Assembly: GCF_025464955.1 (NCBI RefSeq)
Contig: NZ_JAODNM010000168.1
Span: 1-64,000, forward strand
Length of the DNA stretch: 64,000 bases
Direction of reading: 5' to 3'
Source of the DNA: Amycolatopsis sp.
Lineage (GTDB): Bacteria; Actinomycetota; Actinomycetes; Mycobacteriales; Pseudonocardiaceae
The stretch's first letter is position 1. Each line of letters opens with the position of its first letter. Shown piece after piece: positions 33,961 through 41,888 of the stretch. Under the pieces are notes generated by a model. It saw nothing but the letters and a program-made list of their open reading frames with translations, made no database searches and had not been told where the DNA came from. The translations under genes were made by a program, and so were the position numbers.

Positions 33961-34839
33961 TCAGGCTGAGGTGGCGCACCCGTTCACGGCATTGCTCCAC
34001 GTCGGCTGGACCGCGAAGCTGCCGGTCGATTCGGAGAGCGCGGTGAGACCCTGCCAGGCGCACAGGTCACCATTTTCCTGACCACCCGAGTCGACCCAGC
34101 CATTGCCCGCCAGCGGATCGGTTTCGGCCTCGGCGAATTCGTGACCGCCGACGATACTGAAACCGTCCCGCTGGTCCTGCACCGAGTTGGAGCCACACCC
34201 GGAACCGGCGTCGATCACATACGGCATGTTGGTGTAGGCCACGTTGCCGTTCCAGTCATGCCACGCGCAGAAACCTGAATTCGGAAAGCCGTCGGGACTG
34301 GTACCCGACGGGCTGACCACGAAAATGTCGGTATCGGCCCCTGAAACACCGAAATGGCCGGCCCCGCGGTTGGCTTCGGCGGAAATGTCCGACTGGGTTG
34401 AACTGGACGGCGCGGCCGCGCCATTATCCACCCAACTGCCACCGAACACCGGATTCCCGCTCGAGGCATTGCCGCTGTTGTCGGTGTATTGGGTCATGAC
34501 GTTGGTCCACCGCTCGGAGCCGGTGCCCAAACCTGAGAAGTAGTCGGTCAGGTACGACTGGACGCTGTTGGCGTCTGAGTCCCACTGGGAACCCCAGAAC
34601 ACCAAGTACACCTTGGTGTTGTGCTCGACTGGGCCACCGCCCCACTGCAGGTTGCTGTTCGGGACCCGCGGTGCGGCATGGGAGCCTGCTCGGTGCATGA
34701 CGATCTTGTGGTGGGTTACCGGCTGATGGACGGTCGGCGCCGCACCGGCCGTGGCCGGTACGGCGAGCGCCAAGCCGATGACAGCGGCGCATACCGCGGC
34801 GCCGAACTGGACATGGCGAAACCTTCGATTCAAGGACAT
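33961..34839 (-). CDS. Secreted protein with HEXXE...TDP motif (EXORDIUM/phosphate-induced-like or protease-like)
   Basis: A 292-residue exported protein. A Sec signal peptide (basic start, then FGAAVCAAVIGLALAVPATA) is followed by a mature region with YLVFWGSQWDSD, VQSYLTDYFSGLGTGSERW and SGFCAWHDWNGNVAYTNMPY. The motif IVGGHEFAEAETDPLAGNGW resembles the metal-site-like segment of secreted EXORDIUM/phosphate-induced proteins. Paired cysteines suggest disulfides. The gene is preceded by an AT-rich leader and GGAG. A proteolytic or wall-associated role is possible but not proven. Confidence 0.65.
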   Translation of the reverse strand: MSLNRRFRHVQFGAAVCAAVIGLALAVPATAGAAPTVHQPVTHHKIVMHRAGSHAAPRVPNSNLQWGGGPVEHNTKVYLVFWGSQWDSDANSVQSYLTDYFSGLGTGSERWTNVMTQYTDNSGNASSGNPVFGGSWVDNGAAAPSSSTQSDISAEANRGAGHFGVSGADTDIFVVSPSGTSPDGFPNSGFCAWHDWNGNVAYTNMPYVIDAGSGCGSNSVQDQRDGFSIVGGHEFAEAETDPLAGNGWVDSGGQENGDLCAWQGLTALSESTGSFAVQPTWSNAVNGCATSA

Positions 34840-35550
34840 GGTGGATTTCTCCGGTTCTCGGGGGACCTGGTTATGTCAAAAATTACGAGCGGAACGTATC
34901 AATCGCTCCCGACTTCGGTTTCGTGCAGGGAGGTTCGCGAAATTTGCCTGTTTGACCATGGGCGCGTAGTTCGCATTCTGCCGCAATGCGGGCACTGGTG
35001 AACTATTGCGCTCCGTTCGGGACTAGCGGGCAATCGGATCGGAAATGATCATTGGAGTACTCGCTCACCCGAATGATCTGCACTGCGACTTTTCACAATG
35101 TCCTCCAGGTGCGCGACAACGGCCGACCTCAGAAGGATCGGTAACGCGGGCTGAAATAGAAACCTACCATCGTAGGAAATAGTCATAAATTAACCGACAG
35201 CTAGCTTGGGATATTCCGGCGAAAGCCGACAAAAGTGGCTCTTCGGTCGTATTTGCAGGTCGTTGCCCCTCCTCACAAGTCGCCGCCGAGTTGCGGTCAC
35301 GGAGCGAACCACTCGACCACCCGCGGATAGTCGTCCTCGAAGAGGTCCAGACTCGGTCCCTGTTGGCCAGCGATCACTTGTGCCGCCCCAGTTGATCTTC
35401 TGAGCGGCCACCGACCGAGCCTGTCTTGTCGCCAAGGCCTAAACGCCGAACATCCGCACATCAGCAGATGCGTCCACTCAACGCGGCATGAGCGGACGTT
35501 GACGAACGACAGACATTCCGTCGGACATTGCTGGTAGGCCACCGGTCCGC
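34840..35550. other. Long AT-richer intergenic region
   Basis: About 710 bases without a supported gene. The part next to the secreted-protein gene (34,860-35,200) is distinctly poorer in GC than the rest of the window and presumably contains its promoter. A small hairpin, CCTAC/GTAGG, lies near 35170. Around 35,300-35,400 a minus frame ends SLDLFEDDYPRVVEWFAP, which looks like the tail of a lost gene but matches no family I recognise. Confidence 0.6.
35471..35498. repeat. Small palindromic repeat, family 2
   Basis: CGTCCACTCA (35471-35480) and TGAGCGGACG (35489-35498) pair over ten bases with one mismatch around ACGCGGCA. The core GGCATGAGCGG is shared with the copies at 28145, 29677 and 36540. 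It lies downstream of the TPR gene. Confidence 0.65.
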
Positions 35551-36393
35551 CTACGCTTCTCGGCGGAACCTGATCAGGTAGCCACCACGCTCGTAGTCCG
35601 AATGTGCCTGATAGCCGGCGGACATCAGACTGAACAGCTTGTTCTGGTGCAGGACTTCTTGGACGAGCCGAGGGTCCGCGGAGCAGGCGGCGCCTGCAGC
35701 CCCGTCCTCGAACCACAGAGCCTGCACCACAGCGTCCTCGTCCAGGACGAGGTGACAGCCGGAATTCCCGATTGCTGGGCGCATGCTCGGCACCGGCGGG
35801 AGATCAACGGGTTCCCCCCGACGTTCCCGCAACGCCCGTAGGTCGGCACGAGCCCAGGCAGCCGCCTCGGGATGTTCACTGTCGGTAGCCCGCTGGTACA
35901 GCTCGACGGCGGCGTCCGGGGCGTTCGTCTCCATCAACCGGGCGAGACCGATCATGGCCTTGGGTGCCGAGTCAGGGTCGCCCGAGTCGATCGCGCGCTG
36001 GAAGAGTTCGGCCGCGAGCACCAGGTCCAACCGGTGGAGTCGAGCCAGTTCAGCCTGGCTGAGCAAGGCGCTGGGAGCCAGCGCATGACCTGAATCGATC
36101 ACGTACGTATACGCGTCGGCCGCGTCGCTGTAGCGGCCGTCGGCCGACAGGACCCCAGCGAGCAGGAAGGCGGCCACCGGCGCCCGTTCGGGATGACCAG
36201 TGCCCATCGCGGCACGGAACGCAGACATCGCGCCGGCCTTGTCGCCAGCCTTATTGCGGACGATACCGAGCTTGATCCCCGCCTCGGCCACAGCAAGGTG
36301 ATGGCCGGAATCAATCGCCTTCTGGTACTGGACGGCTGCGCCGTCGAGGTCGCCGCGACGGGCAAGCTCGACGCCGCGTTCGAACATCACCAT
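35551..36393 (-). CDS. Tetratricopeptide/Sel1-like repeat protein
   Basis: About 280 residues. Repeated helical hairpins of about 36 residues are visible: ERGVELARRGDLDGAAVQYQ, then KAIDSGHHLAVAEAGIKLG, AMGTGHPERAPVAAFLLAGV, YVIDSGHALAPSALLSQAEL, RAIDSGDPDSAPKAMIGLA and RATDSEHPEAAAWARADL. The recurring element is DSGHxxAxxA. The C-terminal 80 residues are a separate mixed domain. It is probably a cytoplasmic protein-interaction scaffold. The start may be the ATG at 36393 or a GTG at 36420. Confidence 0.8.
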   Translation of the reverse strand: MVMFERGVELARRGDLDGAAVQYQKAIDSGHHLAVAEAGIKLGIVRNKAGDKAGAMSAFRAAMGTGHPERAPVAAFLLAGVLSADGRYSDAADAYTYVIDSGHALAPSALLSQAELARLHRLDLVLAAELFQRAIDSGDPDSAPKAMIGLARLMETNAPDAAVELYQRATDSEHPEAAAWARADLRALRERRGEPVDLPPVPSMRPAIGNSGCHLVLDEDAVVQALWFEDGAAGAACSADPRLVQEVLHQNKLFSLMSAGYQAHSDYERGGYLIRFRREA

Positions 36394-36909
36394 CGGGTCT
36401 GACTCTCGCGTGATCCGCACAACTCATGCTCGCATACCGCCGCGGGACCGACCTGGCTGACGTTCGTGCGGATTCTGCGCAAGCGCCTCGGTTCTGGTTC
36501 ACATCTTCAGATCGGCAAATGAAGATCGTCCTGAACGTGCGCTCATCGGCATGAGAGTGCGTTTTCGGCAGGAATCGATTTACCCGCGGATGCTGTTCAA
36601 CGAAAGGTGTTCACACGACGCCACCGGGCCACGAGGTGGTCCCGTCGCCGGGCAACATCGTGGTTCCTGCCCATGGCAATCGACACGTACCGAGAGTGAG
36701 CTAATCTGCCTCGCGATCGCCCGGATCCTGCCGTGATGCCCCAACTGCTTGGCCGACAACGAGGACACGGTGCAGCTCGGGCACCGACGGCGCACCGGCG
36801 GTCGTGCCATCGGGTCCGGGGTACAACCGGCAGGACAGACCGTGGGGGCCATCGGCGGCGATCGTCGCGGACCAGCCGCCGATATCGATGTCGAGCAAGC
36901 CGGGTCCAC
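36394..36909. other. Unassigned stretch upstream of the TPR gene
   Basis: About 500 bases with no supported gene. It contains a family 2 palindrome at 36540. A short minus frame, 36701-36898 (MLDIDIGGWSATIAADGPHG), is open but unrecognised and may be a gene fragment. The promoter of the TPR gene is presumably here, though no clear -10/-35 pair was found. Confidence 0.5.
36540..36556. repeat. Small palindromic repeat, family 2, partial copy
   Basis: CGCTCAT, CGGC, ATGAGAG: the same sequence as at 29677-29694 except for one base in the right arm. Confidence 0.55.
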
Positions 36910-37483
36910 ATGGCGGATATCGCGATCGACCGGTTCGGCAGAGTCGACGTGGTGTTTCTCAATGCCGGCATCGTCGACGATCGGCACCAACGTCTACGGC
37001 CTGCTCAACGGCATCAAGGTCTTCCTGCCGATCCTGATGAACCAGGCCGAGGGCGGCAGCCTGCTGGCGACGAGTTCGGCGGCTGGCGTGCACGGCACGT
37101 CGTACCACACAGCCGAGTACGCGGCGACCAAGAACGCGCAGCTCACGATCATGGAGTGCCAGTACGGTCAGCTCAGGGACGCCGGGTCGGACATCCATGT
37201 CGGAATGGTGCTGCCGCCGCTGGTGAGAACGAATCTCGCAGGCGATGACCCGTCGATCTTGGCGCAGGTCGGGCCGGCGTCGATCGTGGAGCCTGCGGAG
37301 TTCGCCGAGGTGGTCGTCGAAGGTCTACTCGACCGCTCGTTCTGGATCGAGACGACGGAGGAACAGAGCCATCGCCTCTACGGCGGGCGCAGCGCCGACA
37401 ACGTGAAGCGCAACGCGAAGCGCGTGCAGACCAAAGCAGACGCGATGATCAACCATGAGCCGCCCGACCAGTACCTGTGGTGA
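36910..37483 (+). pseudogene. Short-chain dehydrogenase remnant
   Basis: A first frame has MADIAIDRFGRVDVVFLNAG (the NNAG-like strand of an SDR). After about 36,980 a second frame continues VYGLLNGIKVFLPILMNQAE, LLATSSAAGVHGTSYHTAEY (catalytic Ser and Tyr), AATKNAQLTIMECQYGQLR and AGSDIHVGMVLPPLVRT, to a stop at 37483. The nucleotide-binding N-terminus is missing and about 30 residues are lost at the frame change. Not functional as read. Confidence 0.78.
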
Positions 37484-37619
37484 GAGCCGGGCTCCGTCCG
37501 GTCCCCCTCGCGGGCCGAGCACACCGGCGTTGAGCTGCGACAAGGACCGCGTGATGACACGGCGAGGACCACCACCGGCACGGTTGCCCTCCCATGCACA
37601 ACCGACTGGAGGAGTGGGG

Positions 37620-38036
37620 ATGCACAAACTCATCGCAAGGGTGTTGGTCATCGCGGCGGCGGCGAGCGGATTGGCGGTGACGACGGCGTTACCGGCCGGC
37701 GCGTCTCCGTGTGGCGCCGACCACCTGTACTGGTGCAGCGGGAAGCTGCCCGTCAGGCAGTTCCCGGCGGCGTGGATCTCGTTGGAGACGGTCCTCGGGT
37801 CGGACCACCACGAATCCGCGCGCGGCCGCGCGCACATCCCGGAGAACCGCTACGTGTACCTGGACGTCACCGACCCGGACGGCACCTACCACGGGTGGGT
37901 CAACAAGATAAAGGGGAACGGGACCGGCAGCTTCACCTTCGACGTGGTCACCAAGTACGTCTTCGACGGTCCCAACTACAAGGTGCGTGCGTGCACCGAC
38001 ACCGCCGGGGTCTTCACCTGCACCGGCTGGCACTGA
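37620..38036 (+). CDS. Small secreted protein of unknown function
   Basis: A 138-residue protein from an ATG 8 bases after GGAGGAG. The signal peptide (MHKLIARVLVIAAAASGLAV, then TTALPAGA) is followed by a mature domain with four cysteines (SPCGADHLYWCSGK and ACTDTAGVFTCTGW), probably forming two disulfides, and an aromatic-rich beta-type core, RYVYLDVTDPDGTYHGWVN. The fold is unknown. It lies after the SDR remnant and converges on a methyltransferase. Confidence 0.75.
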   Translation: MHKLIARVLVIAAAASGLAVTTALPAGASPCGADHLYWCSGKLPVRQFPAAWISLETVLGSDHHESARGRAHIPENRYVYLDVTDPDGTYHGWVNKIKGNGTGSFTFDVVTKYVFDGPNYKVRACTDTAGVFTCTGWH

Positions 38037-38096
38037 TCGCCGGCTGTTCCGTGGCCTCCCGGCCCCGGAACAGCCAGCCCGGCGGAAGTGACGGGC

Positions 38097-39005
38097 CTAC
38101 GGCTGGGGCGGTTGGCCGGCGTTGGATCGCGCGCCGTCGCGTGGGCGCGTGCCGCTCGCGTCCTGCTTTGTTCCCACGATGCACCTTGCGACGCCCGGAA
38201 CCCGGACCTTGCCGTTCTTCTCGAAGTTGATCACGTTCGCGATGGCGTGTGCCCGAATCCGCTGCCGCCCCGGTTCGTCGACCTGCTGAAGCGCCGCGAC
38301 TGCCAGCGAGACGTGCTCGCTGATCATCTCCCAATACTGCTCGGGCGATCTCGTCATGAGTTCGACGTGGACGTCCCACTCGGCGGTGTCGTGCAGCCCC
38401 GCGTCCTCGTAGAGGGCACTGACATATCCCGGGGCAGCGCACCGAAACATGTTCGGTGTGTCCGGGGCGGGTGGCACCACCACCGCCTCGGTCGCGATTG
38501 CCTGCATAGCGATCGTCGTCCACGGGTTTTCCTCGGGCTTGACCCAGACCGACGAGCAGAGGCGTCCGCCCGGCTTGAGCACGCGTGCGAACTCGGCCGT
38601 CGCCTTGGCCACGTCGGGGAAGAACATGTACCCAAAACGCACGGAGACGCTATCGAAGGTGGCGTCGTTGAAGGGCAAATCATCGGCGCTGCACACCGTC
38701 GTCTCGATGTTGGCGACCCCATGCGCCCTGGCTCGTCGCGCGGCTATCTCCAGCATCTCCGCTACGAGGTCGGTCAGCACGACACGCCCCTTCGGCAACA
38801 GTCTCGCGATGCTCAACCCCGGCTCACCCGTGCCCGAAGCAATGTCGAGATGCTGATGATCTTCGACGATGTCGAGACCCTCGATAATCGCCGCACCGAC
38901 CGGTCCCAGCTGATCCATGATCACCGAGTCCCACTTCTCCCAGCCCGCCGCGAGCCCCGCCCACGTCGCACGCTGACTGTCTCGGATCTCATCGGGGCTC
39001 GGCAT
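38097..39005 (-). CDS. Class I SAM-dependent methyltransferase (UbiE/COQ5-like)
   Basis: A 302-residue protein from an ATG at 39005, 7 bases after GGGAGAG (MPSPDEIRDSQRATWAGLAA). Motif I is HLDIASGTGEPGLSIARLL, then VLTDLVAEMLEIAARRA, CSADDLPFNDATFDSVSVRF and ARVLKPGGRLCSSVW. These are typical of methyltransferases of the UbiE group. The longer open frame upstream reads through the neighbouring gene and is not real. It may be in a leftward unit with the VOC and AraC genes. Confidence 0.88.
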   Translation of the reverse strand: MPSPDEIRDSQRATWAGLAAGWEKWDSVIMDQLGPVGAAIIEGLDIVEDHQHLDIASGTGEPGLSIARLLPKGRVVLTDLVAEMLEIAARRARAHGVANIETTVCSADDLPFNDATFDSVSVRFGYMFFPDVAKATAEFARVLKPGGRLCSSVWVKPEENPWTTIAMQAIATEAVVVPPAPDTPNMFRCAAPGYVSALYEDAGLHDTAEWDVHVELMTRSPEQYWEMISEHVSLAVAALQQVDEPGRQRIRAHAIANVINFEKNGKVRVPGVARCIVGTKQDASGTRPRDGARSNAGQPPQP

Positions 39006-39117
39006 CGGCTCTCCCTCTGTCGACGCGTCGGCCGAACACTGAAAGGCGCTACTCGTGGGAGCACATAATGCCCGTCCGCGAGAGGTTATGCACGGCGCTG
39101 GGCCGTTCAGTGACCGG

Positions 39118-39594
39118 TCACTTGATCTGCTCGGCCAGCGCGACGATGATGCCTGCGGGGCCGCGGAGATAGCAGAGCCGGTAGCTGTTCTCGTACCGCA
39201 CCAGCTCGCCGAGGAGTTCGGCTCCGTGTGGCCGCAAGCGGTCGAGGATGTCGTCGATGTCTTCGACGGCGAACATGATGCGATGCATGCCCAGCGTGTT
39301 CGCCGGAGCGCTCGGGTCACCGTCTCGGCTCGACGGCGTGTGGTACTTGGTCAGCTCGAGCCGTCCGTGGCCGTCTGGGGTGCGCATCATCGCGATGTCC
39401 GATCGGACTCCCTCGAGCCCAACGAGGCGATCCACCGCGCTGCCCTCGACTGTCGCCTCGCCCTCCAGCTCCAGACCGAGTTCGACAAAAAACGTGATAG
39501 CGGCCGCGAGGTCGTCGACGACGATGGCGACGTTGTCCATCCGCTGGATCGTCCCGCGCCCAGAGTGAGGGCCCCGATGGTCGGCGTCGTCCAT
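39118..39594 (-). CDS. VOC-family protein
   Basis: A 158-residue glyoxalase-fold protein (MDDADHRGPHSGRGTIQRMD). Landmarks are NVAIVVDDLAAAITFFVELG, TLGMHRIMFAVEDIDDILDR and SYRLCYLRGPAGIIVALAEQ. The family includes glyoxalases, dioxygenases and drug-binding proteins; this one is not assigned to a substrate. It starts 17 bases after the AraC gene. A perfect 14-base palindrome (AGTGACCGGTCACT, 39109-39122) spans its stop codon. Confidence 0.85.
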   Translation of the reverse strand: MDDADHRGPHSGRGTIQRMDNVAIVVDDLAAAITFFVELGLELEGEATVEGSAVDRLVGLEGVRSDIAMMRTPDGHGRLELTKYHTPSSRDGDPSAPANTLGMHRIMFAVEDIDDILDRLRPHGAELLGELVRYENSYRLCYLRGPAGIIVALAEQIK

Positions 39595-39611
39595 GATGAT
39601 CTCCTTTCGGA

Positions 39612-40634
39612 TCAGTGTTGTCCGGCGTTCGGCGGCGCGGGTTCGTGTTCGATTACCGACGGCTCGGGGTCATGTGCCCCCAGTGCTGCTGTCCGGCTAT
39701 TTCTGCGGAATTGTCCGGGTGCGCAGCCGAATTCGTGTTTGAAGGCATGCGCGAAGGCGAACTCGGAGGTGTAGCCGACCTGTCGGGCGACTGTGGCCAG
39801 CGGTGTGTTGTCGTCACGCAGGTGTCGGGCGGCGAGGGTCATGCGCCACCAGGTCAGGTAGGTGACGGGTGGTTGGCCGATCAGCGTGGTGAAGCGGCGT
39901 GCGAAGGTCGCCCTCGAGAGTCCGGCCTGGTTGGCGAGTTCGGCGACTGTCCAACCGTGGCCGGGTTCGCTGTGGATGGCACGGAGGGCCACGGTGACAG
40001 CCGGGTCGTGCAGGGCAACTGCCCAACCGGCGGTGCGGTCGTCGGCCTGCTCGTCGAACCAGACTCGCAGAATATGCAGCAACAGGGCGTCCAGCAGAGC
40101 ACGCAGCATGGCATCACTGCCCGGCCTGTCACGGTGGAGTTCGCCGTCGAGAAGGTCGATGACCGTTCCCAGCATCGTGTGGCGTGTGGTCGGCGCGGGG
40201 ATGTGGATGACGCCGGGCAGATTCTCGAGCATGGGATGCGCGCGGGTTCGGTCCAGCAGGTACGCGCCGCACAGCATGACGATGTCGGAGGCTGGGTGGG
40301 GCGCAGGAGTCGGCGGTTTCTCGGGTTGGATCGTGCGCAGCGAGATCTGGCTGTCGACGAGCGGACCGTTCTCACTGTCGGCCAGGCCGTGGGCGCAACC
40401 GCGGGGAAGGAAGGCTATGTCTCCGGGTCGCAGCGCGATCGGCGTGCCGGTGGGCGGGAACAACCAGCACGTCCCTTGGAGCACGATGTGGAATCCGGCG
40501 GCGCCGGCAGCGGGAAACCGCCGGCCGAATGGAGCGCGGTGGCTGACCCGCGCCGAATGAGGTTTGCCGATACGCATCGCCGTGACCACGTCGGATAGTA
40601 CGTCCACGTCATCAAGGATACCGCTTGACAACAC
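39612..40634 (-). CDS. AraC-family transcriptional regulator with N-terminal cupin
   Basis: About 340 residues, starting at a GTG at 40634 (VLSSGILDDVDVLSDVVTAM) or an ATG at 40667; no ribosome site decides. The N-terminal cupin (AraC-type ligand domain) has GFHIVLQGTCWLFPPTGTP and LRPGDIAFLPRGCAHGLAD. The C-terminal double helix-turn-helix reads WTVAELANQAGLSRATFARR and PLATVARQVGYTSEFAFAHA. It is divergent from a saccharopine-dehydrogenase-like gene and upstream of VOC and methyltransferase genes on its own strand, so either set may be its target. Confidence 0.88.
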   Translation of the reverse strand: MLSSGILDDVDVLSDVVTAMRIGKPHSARVSHRAPFGRRFPAAGAAGFHIVLQGTCWLFPPTGTPIALRPGDIAFLPRGCAHGLADSENGPLVDSQISLRTIQPEKPPTPAPHPASDIVMLCGAYLLDRTRAHPMLENLPGVIHIPAPTTRHTMLGTVIDLLDGELHRDRPGSDAMLRALLDALLLHILRVWFDEQADDRTAGWAVALHDPAVTVALRAIHSEPGHGWTVAELANQAGLSRATFARRFTTLIGQPPVTYLTWWRMTLAARHLRDDNTPLATVARQVGYTSEFAFAHAFKHEFGCAPGQFRRNSRTAALGAHDPEPSVIEHEPAPPNAGQH

Positions 40635-40756
40635 CGGCGAGACGCCTGCGCATGAAATCGAGATCATGAGGTATGGAAAGTCTCGGCGTTGTGCTTTTAG
40701 ATTCGTGGTGTCGCGCATCCCCCGAGGGCGCGCTGTCTCGAATCAGGAGTTGAAAG

Positions 40757-41803
40757 ATGCTGATCACCGTCTTCGGCGCGAACGGCTACCAAGCGAAACT
40801 TGTTCTGGGCGAGTTGTCGCGTCATGACGTGGATCTGCGGCTGGTCGGCCGCAACGCGGAACGAGTGGACGCCGCGGCGGCGGCAGTGGGGATTGTGGGC
40901 GCCGATCGCCGAGTGGCCACAGCCGAGGACCACACTGCGCTGGTTGCGGCCTTGGCGGGCAGCGATGTGGTCATCAACTGCGCGGGTCCGTTCACTGGCT
41001 CTGGCGAGGCGGTAGTGCGTGCCGCGATCGATGTCGGCGCCCACTACCTCGACACCTCGGGCGAACAGCTGTATCTCAAATCGATCTTCGATACGTTTGC
41101 CGGCGCCGCCGAGCATGCGGGGGTGACAGTGCTGCCCTCGGCCAACGACGGCTGTGTGCCCACCGACTTGCTGGCCCAGCTACTTGCCGAGCAGGCAGGT
41201 CCGTTCGCGGAGATCACGATCAGCCACGTCATCACCGGTGGGGGTGGACCCTCCCGCGGGTCGCTGCGCTCTGTTCTGGCGACCATCGATGCGATGAGCA
41301 TGGGAGGGCTCGCCTACGACAACGGACACTGGCGCACCGGCCTTCCGGCGCGGCGCTCAACGGTCACACTGCCCGACGGCCGGTCGGTCGACGTGGCGGG
41401 ACTGCCTCTGTGCGAAGTCATCACAATCCCGCGACACGTGCAGGTCGGTTACGTGGAGGGCGTCGTCGAGGCAAGTCTGAAGGCTGCGCTCGGCAGGCCT
41501 ATTCCGACGGAGTTGATCCAGAACCTCCCGGAGGGCCCCACCGAGCTGGACCGCAACCGCCAGCGGTTCACCTATGTGCTCGACGCGGTGGATCCGGAGG
41601 GCAAACCGACGCGCGGGGTGATCCAGGGAACAGATACCTACGGCACGACCGCTGTTGTCGCGGTCGAAGCGGCGCGCCGGCTCGCCGCAGGAGAGTCCAA
41701 ACCCGGAGTGCTCGCCCCCGCTCAAGCCTTCGATGCCACCGGCTTCCTCGAAGCGCTGTCCCACCATGGCTTGAGCTGGACCATCGACACAGACATGGCT
41801 TGA
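40757..41803 (+). CDS. Saccharopine dehydrogenase-like/trans-acting enoyl reductase family oxidoreductase
   Basis: A 348-residue protein with N-terminal Rossmann sequence MLITVFGANGYQAKLVLGEL, then LVGRNAERVDAAAAA, SDVVINCAGPFTGSGEAVV and VGAHYLDTSGEQLYLKSIFD. This pattern matches the saccharopine-dehydrogenase/trans-acting enoyl-reductase superfamily, which reduces or oxidises diverse substrates with NAD(P)H. The physiological substrate is unknown. It is divergent from the AraC gene and converges on iolD, with 85 bases between. Confidence 0.85.
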   Translation: MLITVFGANGYQAKLVLGELSRHDVDLRLVGRNAERVDAAAAAVGIVGADRRVATAEDHTALVAALAGSDVVINCAGPFTGSGEAVVRAAIDVGAHYLDTSGEQLYLKSIFDTFAGAAEHAGVTVLPSANDGCVPTDLLAQLLAEQAGPFAEITISHVITGGGGPSRGSLRSVLATIDAMSMGGLAYDNGHWRTGLPARRSTVTLPDGRSVDVAGLPLCEVITIPRHVQVGYVEGVVEASLKAALGRPIPTELIQNLPEGPTELDRNRQRFTYVLDAVDPEGKPTRGVIQGTDTYGTTAVVAVEAARRLAAGESKPGVLAPAQAFDATGFLEALSHHGLSWTIDTDMA

Positions 41804-41888
41804 GGCTCAGGCGTCGGAGCGCATACGCCTACCGTAAGTCGCCGCGTCGGGAGCGATCCCGAACCATCAGCCGAGCCAGGTCGTCAGG

